Source: Nocardioides mangrovi (GTDB lineage Bacteria; Actinomycetota; Actinomycetes; Propionibacteriales; Nocardioidaceae). From it: a stretch of 64,000 bases of DNA. The stretch covers positions 62,001-126,000 of the forward strand of contig NZ_JAIQZJ010000008.1 in assembly GCF_020073815.1 (NCBI RefSeq). Reading direction: 5' to 3'. How positions within the stretch are numbered: position 1 is the first letter of the stretch; each line of letters starts with the position of its first letter. The position numbers were made by a program, and so were the translations under genes. The notes beneath the pieces are model-generated. The model made no database searches. It was not told the DNA's origin and saw only the letters and a program-made list of their open reading frames with translations. Shown here one piece after another: positions 1 through 8,165 of the stretch.

Positions 1-366
1 CTTGTCGATGTAGCTGCCGTAGGCGGCGACGATCGTCATCCCGCTGCGCCGGGAGACGGCGGGCAGGTCGGCGTGCCGTGGTCCCATGCCGTGCGAGGTC
101 GCCTCGACGACCGTGCCGAGCCCGGCGTCGACCGCGAGCCGCAGCTCGTCGGCGGCGTCGTCGGTGGAGTCGAGCGTGAGGTTGTCGGCCAGGGAGAGCC
201 AGCTCCACCTCAGGTCGCCGAGGATCTCCGGCCGCACCGGGCCCTCGAGCCGCCCGCCCTCGCGGGTGGGCCGGAGCAGGACCGTGCTGTCGGCCAGCAC
301 GTGCTCGTTCGTGGAGACGCGGCCGAGCCGCGCGGCGGGGATGGGGCCGAGGACCGTCTCGATCAT
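1..366 (-). CDS. Phosphotriesterase-family protein, partial (C-terminus off the window)
   Basis: The first 122 residues of a protein read leftward off the window edge. The N-terminus (TVLGPIPAARLG, then STNEHVLAD) aligns by eye with the complete phosphotriesterase-family protein at 11960-12976 (TVLGPIAPEDLG, SMHEHLLSD), so it belongs to the PTE-like amidohydrolase superfamily of metal-dependent hydrolases. The first histidine of the metal-binding HxH pair is Asn here (NEH), which may alter or abolish metal binding. The ATG is the leaderless start of a promoter whose -10 box TAGGAT lies 7 nt upstream (374-379). It diverges from the amidohydrolase at 425. The rest of the active site is not visible, so activity cannot be judged. 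Confidence 0.75.
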   Translation of the reverse strand, partial: MIETVLGPIPAARLGRVSTNEHVLADSTVLLRPTREGGRLEGPVRPEILGDLRWSWLSLADNLTLDSTDDAADELRLAVDAGLGTVVEATSHGMGPRHADLPAVSRRSGMTIVAAYGSYIDK

Positions 367-402
367 GAGATGTATCCTAAATCATTAACTAGGGATCCAA
401 TC
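367..402 (-). promoter_or_regulatory. Leaderless promoter with GntR-type operator (O1)
   Basis: On the minus strand the box TAGGAT (379-374) is followed by exactly 7 nt and then the ATG at 366, the usual geometry of actinobacterial leaderless promoters. The operator variant ATTGGATCCC (minus strand, about 402-392) sits at the -35 position. The same site also lies upstream of the divergent gene starting at 425. It is one of six promoter regions in this window sharing the TTGGATCCAA palindrome. Binding by the regulator at 19305-20015 is inferred. Confidence 0.6.
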
Positions 403-424
403 TGAACGGCGAGAGGTGAGCGGC

Positions 425-1195
425 GTGATCATCGATGCGTACAACACGACCCAGGACGTGCGGGGGCGGTCGGACTACCTGACCGGCGTCCGGCCCGGCG
501 AGGAGCCGCCCGCGCACACGCCGTTCGACCCACGGCGGATCCTGGACCGGATGGACGCCGCGGGCGTGGACATGGCGATGGTGTGCTCGCTGGCGCAGCG
601 CATCGAGAACGACTTCATCATCGGGATGCAGGACGCGCACCCGGACCGCTTCATCGGCTTCGGCCAGGTGATGCCCCAGGCGGACGACGCGCTCGCGGAG
701 ATCGACCGGCTCGCCGAGGCCGGGATCCGCGGTCTCAAGCTCCACCCGAGCATGCACGGCTACCACGTCGCCGATCACGGACTGCTGGACCCGGTCTTCC
801 GGGCCTGCGCCCGGCACGGCATGACGGTGCTGATCAACGCGCTCGACGACGCCTTCTGCGCGCCCTTCGCGATCGAGGAGATCGCCCAGGGCCACCCCGA
901 CGTGCCGACGATCATCGCCCACATGGGTGCGGTGTGGAACGTCCCCGAGGCGATCATCGTGGCCGAGCGCCGCGACCACGTCTACCTCGAGACCAGTGCG
1001 ACGCTGATGGCCGACGTCAAGCGCGCGTATGCCCGCCTCGGCGGCGAGAAGATCCTGATGGGCTCGGAGTGGCCGGGCTCCGACTTCGACCTGGAGCGGC
1101 TCAAGATCGCGAAGGCGATCCCCGACGCGGGCGACCGGGCGCTGGTCGAGGGCCTCAACATCGCGCGTCTGTTGCGGATCGAGGTCGACGCGTGA
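425..1195 (+). CDS. Amidohydrolase_2 (TIM-barrel) family protein
   Basis: A 256-residue protein of the amidohydrolase-2 family (ACMSD/decarboxylase and lactonase relatives). Family signatures are the GIRGLKLHPS strand near residue 105, AHMGA near residue 165 and the late GSEWPGSD near residue 215. The N-terminal HxH metal motif normally found just after the first strand is absent: the protein reads IIDAYN. I chose GTG at 425 because GAGAGG (411-416) lies 8 nt upstream; an in-frame GTG at 416 would leave no ribosome site. The gene overlaps the next one by GTGA. Probable role: hydrolysis or decarboxylation of a pathway intermediate; substrate unknown. Confidence 0.8.
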   Translation: MIIDAYNTTQDVRGRSDYLTGVRPGEEPPAHTPFDPRRILDRMDAAGVDMAMVCSLAQRIENDFIIGMQDAHPDRFIGFGQVMPQADDALAEIDRLAEAGIRGLKLHPSMHGYHVADHGLLDPVFRACARHGMTVLINALDDAFCAPFAIEEIAQGHPDVPTIIAHMGAVWNVPEAIIVAERRDHVYLETSATLMADVKRAYARLGGEKILMGSEWPGSDFDLERLKIAKAIPDAGDRALVEGLNIARLLRIEVDA

Positions 1196-1644
1196 GCACG
1201 CCGCGCCCGCCGCTGGCCCGTCCCGCCGCGATGGGCGACGCGGACGCCGAGCTGATGAGCGTCGCCCGCGAGCTGCTCGGACAGTGGTACCGGGAGGGCC
1301 GGCACGAGGTCGCCACCGCATGGCGGCTCGCCGACGGCGGCGTCGTGACCGGCCTGCACGTCGACGGCTCGGCCCGGCGCAGCGCCGTCTGCGCCGAGGG
1401 CGTCGCGGCCGGCAACGCGATCGCGGCCGGGGCCGGGCTCCGCGACGGGTCGGGCGTGGAGGCGATCGTGAGCGTGCTGCGACGCCCCGGGGGCACCTGG
1501 CACGTCATCGAGCCCTGCGGCGTGTGCGCCGAGCTCGTCACCGACTACTGGCCGCGGGCCCGGGTCTGGGTCGGCCGGGGCGAGGAGGTCGTCGCGCTGC
1601 CGGCGGCGGACCTGTTGCCGGCGAAGTACGAGCGAATCTGGTGA
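1192..1644 (+). CDS. Cytidine-deaminase-like zinc hydrolase
   Basis: A 150-residue protein with the two zinc-binding motifs of the cytidine/blasticidin-S deaminase fold. The first is CAEG near residue 68, with Cys as ligand and Glu as proton shuttle; the second is PCGVC near residue 108. Three Cys ligands (rather than one His and two Cys) fit the small tetrameric deaminases. The C-terminus contains LLPAKY, where cytidine deaminases usually carry an LLP-F motif. It starts at GTG overlapping the stop of the amidohydrolase, so the two are translationally coupled. In this catabolic setting it may deaminate a heterocyclic intermediate rather than salvage nucleosides; that is inference. Confidence 0.8.
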   Translation: MSTPRPPLARPAAMGDADAELMSVARELLGQWYREGRHEVATAWRLADGGVVTGLHVDGSARRSAVCAEGVAAGNAIAAGAGLRDGSGVEAIVSVLRRPGGTWHVIEPCGVCAELVTDYWPRARVWVGRGEEVVALPAADLLPAKYERIW

Positions 1645-1645
1645 T

Positions 1646-1697
1646 GTAATCCAAAGGAAACACGACTGGATGCATACTGACTCACATTGGATCCTAT
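1646..1697. promoter_or_regulatory. GntR-type operator cluster (O2) before the first ABC importer
   Basis: ATTGGATCCTAT at 1686-1697 matches the island palindrome. Two half-like copies precede it, GTAATCCAAA (1646-1655) and CTGGATGCAT (about 1665-1674). The start of the substrate-binding protein lies about 60 nt downstream. A -10 candidate TATTTT (1695-1700) overlaps the end of the palindrome, which would suit repression by occlusion. Confidence 0.6.
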
Positions 1698-1757
1698 TTT
1701 GGTCGTGCGGCCCCACCCCGCGCATCCCGTCGTGAACAGAACCCCTGAGGAGACCAC

Positions 1758-3329
1758 GTGACCGTCAAGAAGACCGTCGCCGGCCTGGCGCTCGCCGGCG
1801 CCGTCGGCCTCGTGCTGAGCGCCTGCTCCAGCAGCGACTCACCGCTGACGTCGGGCGGTGGCGGCGCCGCCACCGGCACGATCAACACCGAGCTCTGGTA
1901 CGCACCCACCGTGTTCGATCCGTCCCAGGCCTCGGCCGACGCCGACACCGACGTCGCGCGGCTGGGCTTCGACACCCTCCTGCGCAAGGGGGAGTCGTCG
2001 GGCTACATCGGCGGCCTGGCGACCTCCTGGAAGGCGGACTCCAACACCGAGTACACCTTCGACATCCGCGACGACGCGACGTGCTCGGACGGCACCGCGA
2101 TCACGCCCTCCGTGGTGGCGGCGTCGCTCGACTACCTCGCCACGTCGAAGAACTCCTCGGCGGCGACGAACAAGATCTCGATCTTCGGGTCGGGCACCCC
2201 GACCTTCACCCCGGACGACGACGCCGGCACGCTCACCGTCAGCCTCAGCGAGCCCTACTCCGAGCTCTTCGCCGGCCTGACCAACGCGACGTCCGGCATC
2301 ATCTGCCCGGCCGGCCTCGACGACCCCAAGGGTCTCGCCAAGGGCACGGTCGACGGCGCCTGGTCCGGCCCCTACACGCTCACCGGCCTCAAGGCCGGCG
2401 TGAGCGCCACCTACACGCTGCGTGACGACTACGACGCCTGGCCGGACTGGTCCGACGTGACGGGCACGCCCGCCAAGACGATCAACATCACCGTCTCCAC
2501 GGACTCCAACACCAGCGCCAACCTGCTGACCTCGGGCGGCATCGACGTCACCCGCTTCTACGACTCCAACGCCGAGCGCTTCACCAGCGGCAAGGGCTAC
2601 ACCTACGTGACGATGCCGAGCTCGGCGTACACGCTGATCCTCAACGAGCACCCGGGCGCCCTCTTCGCCGACGACCAGGACCTGCGCACCGCCGTCGCCC
2701 AGGCCATCGATCCGGACGGCTTCAACTCCGCGGGCCTCGACGGCCTCGGTACGTCGCTGACCAGCGTCGACCCGTCGACCGTCTCGTGCACCATCGACGG
2801 CTCGTCCATCCTGCCCGGAGTCGACGTCGACGCCGCCGAGGCGAAGCTCTCGGGCACCACGATCCGCCTGCTTGCGATGTCCAACTGGGACCCGGCGATC
2901 GACTACCTGGCCGAGGCGCTGCGCGCCGCCGGCGCCACCGTCAAGGTCTCCACGCCGGACGCCGCCGAGTGGCAGACGCAGATGCGCACCGAGCCCGACA
3001 AGTGGGACATCGCGCTCAACGCCACCTCGGTCAGCAACCCGCTGAGCGAGACCATCGCGACCTACGTCGGACCGACCTCCGACCAGGGCGGGCGCAACAT
3101 CGGCGGCGCCGACAACACCGAGGGCTACCAGCACCTCCAGGCCGCGCTCGCGGCCTCCGACGAGGACACGCAGTGCTCGGAGTTCGAGGCGGCGCAGACC
3201 TCGATCCTGACCCGCGCCGACATGGTGCCGCTCATCACCGACACGCACTACGTGATCGCCCGCGACGGATTCGCCACGTCGGTCTTCTCCGGCTACTGGG
3301 ACATCTCGTCGATGCGCATCACCAGCTGA
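1758..3329 (+). CDS. Lipoprotein substrate-binding protein of an oligopeptide-type ABC importer
   Basis: A 523-residue solute-binding protein of family 5 (DppA/OppA/NikA type). The N-terminus is a lipoprotein signal with lipobox LSAC near residue 23, so the protein should be tethered outside the membrane. The family features are the early LWYAPTVFDPSQ segment and the repeated alpha/beta lobes ending with a conserved late two-lobe closure. GTG start with GAGGAG 5 nt upstream. It heads a four-gene operon with a permease, a permease-ATPase fusion and an ATPase. Such proteins bind peptides, opines or other bulky cationic or amide compounds; the ligand here is probably the compound degraded by the surrounding enzymes. 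Confidence 0.88.
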   Translation: MTVKKTVAGLALAGAVGLVLSACSSSDSPLTSGGGGAATGTINTELWYAPTVFDPSQASADADTDVARLGFDTLLRKGESSGYIGGLATSWKADSNTEYTFDIRDDATCSDGTAITPSVVAASLDYLATSKNSSAATNKISIFGSGTPTFTPDDDAGTLTVSLSEPYSELFAGLTNATSGIICPAGLDDPKGLAKGTVDGAWSGPYTLTGLKAGVSATYTLRDDYDAWPDWSDVTGTPAKTINITVSTDSNTSANLLTSGGIDVTRFYDSNAERFTSGKGYTYVTMPSSAYTLILNEHPGALFADDQDLRTAVAQAIDPDGFNSAGLDGLGTSLTSVDPSTVSCTIDGSSILPGVDVDAAEAKLSGTTIRLLAMSNWDPAIDYLAEALRAAGATVKVSTPDAAEWQTQMRTEPDKWDIALNATSVSNPLSETIATYVGPTSDQGGRNIGGADNTEGYQHLQAALAASDEDTQCSEFEAAQTSILTRADMVPLITDTHYVIARDGFATSVFSGYWDISSMRITS

Positions 3330-3364
3330 GCACGCCGGACCGGACGAGGCAGGAGGCACGTCGG

Positions 3365-4426
3365 ATGAACAGCTCCGTCGACGCGAGCATCGCGCCGTCC
3401 GGTCCAGGAGCGCCCGGGGGGCCGCCATCGGCGGCCTCCCGGGAGCCCCGGGCGAGCAGCCTCGCCGGCGCGTGGCGCCGGTTCCTGGTACGCCGCCTCG
3501 TCGGACTGGTCGTCAACCTCGCCCTGCTCGTCGTGGTCACGTTCGTGATCGTGCGGCTCATCCCGGGCGATCCGGCCGCCGCGATCGCGGGGGAGGACGC
3601 GAGCCAGTCGCAGGTCGACGCCGTCCGCGTCGAGCTCGGGCTCGACGAACCCCTGCCCGAGCAGTTCCTCCACTACGTCGTGGGCGTGCTGCACGGGGAC
3701 TTCGGCACCTCGTTCCACTACCAGATGCCGGCGCTGGACCTCGTCCGCGCGGCGGCGCCCTACACGATCACGATCGCCTTCGCGTCGCTGGTGGTCTTCC
3801 TGGTCCTCGGCCTCGCCATCGGGGCCGCCGTCGGCATCATCACCCGCGGGGACCGGCACCGGTGGCTCGACCACCTCTTCAACGTCGGGGCGGGCCTCGT
3901 CGCGTCGGTCCCGGCCTACGTCCAGGCCACGCTGCTGATCGCGGTCTTCGCGGTCTGGCTCGCCTGGCTGCCGCCGGCCTACTCGCCCGCCTACGGCCTG
4001 GGGGAGTCGGCCGTGCTGCCCGTCGCGGCGCTGAGCCTCGGCTGCATCGCGTCGGTCGCACGGATCACCCGGCGCGAGGTCGCGGTCGTGCTGGAGCAGG
4101 ACTACATGCGCAGCGCCCGCGGCTGGCGGCTCCCGTCGCTCCGGCTCTACGCGAAGCACATGATGCCCAACGTCCTCACGACCGCGCTGACCCTGTCGGG
4201 CATCATCCTCACCGCCCTCCTCGGCTCCGCGCTGATCGTCGAGGCGGTCTTCGCCTGGCCCGGCCTCGGGACCACGACGGTGCAGGCGATCGCGCAGTTC
4301 AAGGACTACCCGGTCATCCGCGCCGCCGTCTTCGTGATCGGCGCGATCTCGCTGCTCTTCACGCTCGTCATCGACATCGTCCTGGGCATCCTCGACCCCC
4401 GCACGCTGGGAGACAGCCGTGGCTGA
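3365..4426 (+). CDS. ABC importer permease, DppB type
   Basis: A 353-residue inner-membrane permease. A long Pro/Gly/Ser-rich cytoplasmic N-terminus (about 45 residues) precedes the typical RRLVGLVVNLALL first membrane helix. The DppB hallmark LGLDEPLPEQFLHYV is next, followed by five further helices and the EAA loop region near RSARGWRLPSLR. The ATG is preceded by AGGAGG at 3351-3356 with 8 nt spacing. It overlaps the following gene by 8 nt. It should pair with the DppC-like half of the next protein to form the channel for the lipoprotein encoded upstream. Confidence 0.88.
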   Translation: MNSSVDASIAPSGPGAPGGPPSAASREPRASSLAGAWRRFLVRRLVGLVVNLALLVVVTFVIVRLIPGDPAAAIAGEDASQSQVDAVRVELGLDEPLPEQFLHYVVGVLHGDFGTSFHYQMPALDLVRAAAPYTITIAFASLVVFLVLGLAIGAAVGIITRGDRHRWLDHLFNVGAGLVASVPAYVQATLLIAVFAVWLAWLPPAYSPAYGLGESAVLPVAALSLGCIASVARITRREVAVVLEQDYMRSARGWRLPSLRLYAKHMMPNVLTTALTLSGIILTALLGSALIVEAVFAWPGLGTTTVQAIAQFKDYPVIRAAVFVIGAISLLFTLVIDIVLGILDPRTLGDSRG

Positions 4427-6140
4427 GCCCGTCGCTCTCCCCCGACGGCGGGCCGCGGCCGCCCGCGGTCGCCGTGGCCGGTCGCCACTGCTCTACCTCG
4501 GCTACGGGATGCTCGGGGTGCTCGTGGTCGTCGCCGTCGTCGCGCCTCTGGTGCTGCACGACGCCGCGACCGGCCTGAGCGGCGACGCCAACTCCGGGTC
4601 GACCGGCGCGCACCCACTCGGCACCGACGGACTGGGCCGCGACATGCTCGCCCGCACCCTCGTGGCCACCCGGCAGACCCTCATCGCCGCGACCCTCTCG
4701 ACCGCCCTCGCCGCCGTCCTGGGCATCGGGCTCGGCGTCGCCACCTGGCTCGCTCCGCGACGCGTCCGCGAGGTGGGGCTGCGGCTCATCGAGTTCTGGG
4801 TCTCCTACCCCACGCTCCTCGTGGCGATCATCGTCGCCGCCGTCCTCGGGCAGGGCCTCGGGCCGGCCGTGGTCGCGATCGGCATCGCCAACGCCGGCGG
4901 CTTCGCCCGCCTGACGGCCAACCTGGTCGCCGGCCTGGCGGCCCGGGAGTACGTCGTGACCGCGCGGCTGATGGGCGTTCCACCGGGCCGGATCGCCGTC
5001 CGGCACCTGATCCCGAACATGGCCGAGCCCCAGCTCATCCTGGTCGCCCAGGCCTTCGCCGGCGCCCTGGTCGAGCTCTCGGGGCTCTCCTTCATCGGGT
5101 TGGGCGCGCAGAGCCCGGCCTTCGACTGGGGCGCGCTCCTCAACGAGGGCGCGTCGAAGATCTACACCAACCCCGTCCTCATCGTGGGTCCGTCGGTCGC
5201 CCTCGTCTTCGCGTCCCTCGCCGCGCTCTTCGTCGGCGACGGGCTGGCCGCCGCCGCCAACCCCCGGACCAACACGTCGCGGTCGCGGCTGGTGCGGCGG
5301 GCGGACGCGGCGGCGGAGCCCCTGGAGGCCGACGTCCTCCTGGCCGTCGACCACCTGACCGTCCGGCACGACGCGAGCGGTCGGGACCTGGTCTCCGACG
5401 TGTCGCTCCGGATCCGGCGCGGCGAGATCCTGGGCATCGTGGGGGAGTCCGGCTCGGGCAAGTCGGTCACCGCCTCGGTCGTCTCGAAGCTGCTCGCCGA
5501 GGGTCTCACCGCGACCGCCGCCCGGGTCGAGCTGTCCGGGGCGGACCTGCTCGGCCGGGTCCCCGGCCCCGAGCTCGCCCGACGCGTCGCGATGGTCTAC
5601 CAGGACCCCGGCACCGCTCTCAACCCGGCGCTGACGCTGGGCAACCAGCTCACCGACGTCCTCACCTCCACGCTGGGCTCGTCGCGCCGGGACGCGCGGG
5701 AGAACCTGGTGGGCCACTTCCGCGACGTCCTCCTCACCGACCCGGAGGGACGGATGCGGCAGTACCCCCACCAGCTCTCCGGCGGGATGAAGCAGCGGGC
5801 GATGATCGCCTCGGCGATGAGCACCCGGGCGGAGCTGCTCGTCGCCGACGAGCCCACGACGGCCCTGGACGTGACCGTGCAGCGGGAGGTGCTGGGCCTG
5901 ATCAAGCGCATGAACACGACGGCCGGTACGTCGGTGCTCTTCATCTCGCACGACCTCGGGGTGGTCCGGGCCCTGTGCGACCGCGTGCTGGTGATGAAGG
6001 ACGGAAGGATCGTGGAGACCATCGACGACGTCGCCCACATGACGACCGAGGCCGTCCGGCACCCGTACACGCGCCAGCTGCTCGCCGCGACCCCGGTCGT
6101 GCACACGTCGCGGCCCGAGGTCGAGGGGGCGGACCGATGA
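4419..6140 (+). CDS. Fused ABC importer permease (DppC) and ATPase (DppD)
   Basis: A 573-residue fusion. Residues 1-290 are a DppC-type permease: the HPLGTDGLGRDML signature near residue 67, several hydrophobic helices, and FIGLGAQSPAFDWG near the end of the permease. After a charged linker, a peptide-type ATPase begins near residue 310. Its Walker A is GESGSGKS (about 341), signature LSGGMKQR (about 450), Walker B LLVADEPTTALD and switch SHDLG. DppC and DppD are normally separate chains, so the fusion fixes a 1:1 ratio of channel to ATPase. GTG start inside the upstream gene; the stop overlaps the next start by ATGA. Confidence 0.88.
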   Translation: MAEPVALPRRRAAAARGRRGRSPLLYLGYGMLGVLVVVAVVAPLVLHDAATGLSGDANSGSTGAHPLGTDGLGRDMLARTLVATRQTLIAATLSTALAAVLGIGLGVATWLAPRRVREVGLRLIEFWVSYPTLLVAIIVAAVLGQGLGPAVVAIGIANAGGFARLTANLVAGLAAREYVVTARLMGVPPGRIAVRHLIPNMAEPQLILVAQAFAGALVELSGLSFIGLGAQSPAFDWGALLNEGASKIYTNPVLIVGPSVALVFASLAALFVGDGLAAAANPRTNTSRSRLVRRADAAAEPLEADVLLAVDHLTVRHDASGRDLVSDVSLRIRRGEILGIVGESGSGKSVTASVVSKLLAEGLTATAARVELSGADLLGRVPGPELARRVAMVYQDPGTALNPALTLGNQLTDVLTSTLGSSRRDARENLVGHFRDVLLTDPEGRMRQYPHQLSGGMKQRAMIASAMSTRAELLVADEPTTALDVTVQREVLGLIKRMNTTAGTSVLFISHDLGVVRALCDRVLVMKDGRIVETIDDVAHMTTEAVRHPYTRQLLAATPVVHTSRPEVEGADR

Positions 6141-6916
6141 GCGGCCCGATGATCGACGTCGTCGACCTCGGGGTCTCCTTCGGCTCGACCCGGGTGCTGC
6201 ACGACGTGTCCCTCCGGCTCGAGACCGGGCAGACCGTCGGGGTGGTCGGCGAGTCCGGCTCGGGGAAGTCCACCCTCGCCAAGGTCCTGGTCGGCATCGT
6301 CGAACCCGACGCGGGCGAGGTGGTCGTCGCGAACACCGACGTCCGCCGGCTCGGTCGCCGCAGCAGGCGAGCGGCCCAGGACTACCGGCGCCGCGTGCAG
6401 ATGGTCCCGCAGGATCCCTTCTCCTCGCTCTCGCCCCGGCGCACCATCGGCCAGACCCTGGCCGAGGCCCTCGACCCGGCCCGCGCGAGCGTCCGCCGCC
6501 ACGAGGACCGCATCGCCGCGTGGCTGGAGCGGGTCGGGCTCCCTGCGGACGCGATGGGCCGCTACCCCCACGAGTTCTCGGGGGGCCAGCGCCAGCGCGT
6601 CGCGATCGCCCGCAGCCTGATCGTGGAGCCGTCGGTCGTGATCGCGGACGAGATCACCTCGGCCCTCGACGTCTCGGTGCAGGCGCAGATCCTGGACCTC
6701 ATCGCGGAGATCAAGGCCGGTCTCGGCCTCACGATGGTCTTCATCTCCCACAACCTCGCGGTCGTGCAGCGGGTGAGCGACGTGGTCGCCGTGATGTACC
6801 GCGGCGAGGTCGTGGAGGCCGGCCCGGTCGAGCAGATCTACGCCGACCCGCGGCACTGGTACACCCGGCAGCTGCTCGACGCGGATCCCGGTGCACCGGG
6901 CTTCAGCCTGGGCTGA
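6137..6916 (+). CDS. ABC importer ATPase, DppF type
   Basis: A 259-residue ATPase with Walker A GESGSGKST near residue 38, Q-loop QDPFSSLSP, signature FSGGQRQR near residue 148, Walker B VIADEITSALD (Ile replaces the usual Pro before Thr) and switch SHNLA. The C-terminus has the peptide-importer motif HWYTRQLL. It is the partner ATPase for the permease-ATPase fusion and the last gene of the operon starting at 1758. The start overlaps the preceding stop (ATGA). It ends 25 nt before the converging M24 gene, with no obvious terminator between. Confidence 0.88.
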   Translation: MSGPMIDVVDLGVSFGSTRVLHDVSLRLETGQTVGVVGESGSGKSTLAKVLVGIVEPDAGEVVVANTDVRRLGRRSRRAAQDYRRRVQMVPQDPFSSLSPRRTIGQTLAEALDPARASVRRHEDRIAAWLERVGLPADAMGRYPHEFSGGQRQRVAIARSLIVEPSVVIADEITSALDVSVQAQILDLIAEIKAGLGLTMVFISHNLAVVQRVSDVVAVMYRGEVVEAGPVEQIYADPRHWYTRQLLDADPGAPGFSLG

Positions 6917-6941
6917 CGGCCGCCCCGCCGGAGGTGCGGGG

Positions 6942-8141
6942 TCAGCCGTCCAGCCGCCACAGACCCCGGGCCAGCCGGGACAGCGGGGTGAGACCCGAGG
7001 TCGTCATCACGAGCGTGTCGATCGCGGACGCCTCGGCGCCGCTGTCGGGGACGACCGTGATGGTCTCGAAGTTGGTGACGTAGCCCGGCGCGAGCCGGAG
7101 GCCGTCCGACCCGTCGTCGGAGAGGTAGCGGTGGCCGGTCCAGCTCGGGGGGAAGGAGACGCCGAGCGAGTAGCCCCCTACCCACCAGGTGTGGTCGGCG
7201 GGGACGTCCTCGGCGACCGTCGCCTGCGCCGCGGCCAGCGCGGCAGCGGGCGCGGCGTCCGGAACCGCTCGCGCGCAGAGCACCCCCTGGCCCCGCCGGC
7301 CGGCGTCCAGGTAGTCGGCGGCGCGCTGGTCCCAGTGGCCGAGCGCGAAGGTGCGCTGGAGGTTGACGTGGTAGCGGTCGACGACGGCGCAGGCGTCGAC
7401 CGAGACGATCTCGCCGCGCTCGATCACCCGCGCCGACGGGAAGGCGTGGACATCGGCCCAGGCGGTCGGGCCGGAGGAGACGAGCGGGTGCTGGGCCGGG
7501 ACCTCGGACCCGCGCTCGGCGAGCAGCGAGGACAGGGTCGCGGCGACCTGGAGCTCGGTGGCGCCGGGCCGGAGCAGCCCGGCGAGGGCCTCGAAGGCGT
7601 CGTCGAGGATCGACGCGGCCCGGCGTACGACGGCCAGCTCGGCCTCGGACTTCACCAGGCGCAGGTCGTCGACCAGCCGGTCGCCGCGGGTCAGGGCGGC
7701 GCCCCGGGAGCGGAGCTCGTCGGCCAGGGCGACCATCGTCCCCGGGACCGGCGTGGTCTCGTGCCACTCGAGGGCGACCCGGCCGCCGAGCCAGCCGCGT
7801 CGGTCCAGGGCGGTGGCCACCTGTGCGGGCGCCCGGCCGTCGTCGAGCAGCTCGAGCTCGTCGTGCAGCGCGACCAGCGGTACGTAGTCGCGATGCCGGC
7901 TCCAGTCGGCGATCACCAGCTCGGGCGCCTCACGATGGAGGAGGAGCGAGACGGGGAGGCGGGGCGGGTACCAGCTCGCGGCGTACCCGGTGAGCCAGCA
8001 GAGGTTCGCCGGCGAGGTGACGACCAGGACGTCGAGCCCGCGCCGGGTCATGGCCGCGCGCACCCGGGTGTGCCGGTCGCGGTACTCCTCGACGGGGAAG
8101 GGCAGCGCGTCCGGAACGTGAGTGGATCCAATCTGGATCAC
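6942..8141 (-). CDS. M24 (pita-bread fold) hydrolase, creatinase/ectoine-hydrolase-like
   Basis: A 399-residue protein with a creatinase N-terminal domain (FPVEEYRDR, then SPANLCWLTGY near residue 47) and an M24 catalytic domain. Metal ligands typical of aminopeptidase P are largely missing: VNLQRT stands where SDxTRT is expected, GYSLGVSFPPSW replaces the usual HGIG-type histidine motif, and the last Glu is not seen. GYS-G-PP-W resembles the metal-free branch that includes ectoine hydrolase and creatinase, so C-N bond hydrolysis of a small amide or guanidine is plausible. The only start that keeps the N-domain intact is GTG at 8141, 7 nt after a TATAGT box (leaderless). The island operator then falls inside codons 4-8. 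Confidence 0.78.
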   Translation of the reverse strand: MIQIGSTHVPDALPFPVEEYRDRHTRVRAAMTRRGLDVLVVTSPANLCWLTGYAASWYPPRLPVSLLLHREAPELVIADWSRHRDYVPLVALHDELELLDDGRAPAQVATALDRRGWLGGRVALEWHETTPVPGTMVALADELRSRGAALTRGDRLVDDLRLVKSEAELAVVRRAASILDDAFEALAGLLRPGATELQVAATLSSLLAERGSEVPAQHPLVSSGPTAWADVHAFPSARVIERGEIVSVDACAVVDRYHVNLQRTFALGHWDQRAADYLDAGRRGQGVLCARAVPDAAPAAALAAAQATVAEDVPADHTWWVGGYSLGVSFPPSWTGHRYLSDDGSDGLRLAPGYVTNFETITVVPDSGAEASAIDTLVMTTSGLTPLSRLARGLWRLDG

Positions 8142-8154
8142 ATTGCGTACTATA
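8121..8154. promoter_or_regulatory. Divergent promoter with double GntR-type operator (O3)
   Basis: TGGATCCAAT (8123-8132) and TGGATCACAT (8134-8143) lie in tandem between the divergent M24 and M20 genes. On the minus strand TATAGT (8154-8149) stands 7 nt before the GTG at 8141. On the plus strand TACTAT (8148-8153) is a -10 candidate for the M20 gene. The operators therefore cover the -35 region of one promoter and the start site and first codons of the other, so one site could silence both. Confidence 0.6.
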
Positions 8155-8165
8155 TGGTCGGGGTC

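Noticed and set aside
6891..8165. Plus-strand open frame running through the M24 gene into the M20 gene
   Set aside because: It is antisense to the M24 protein; the M20 protein begins at 8166 (or 8154) with normal family sequence.
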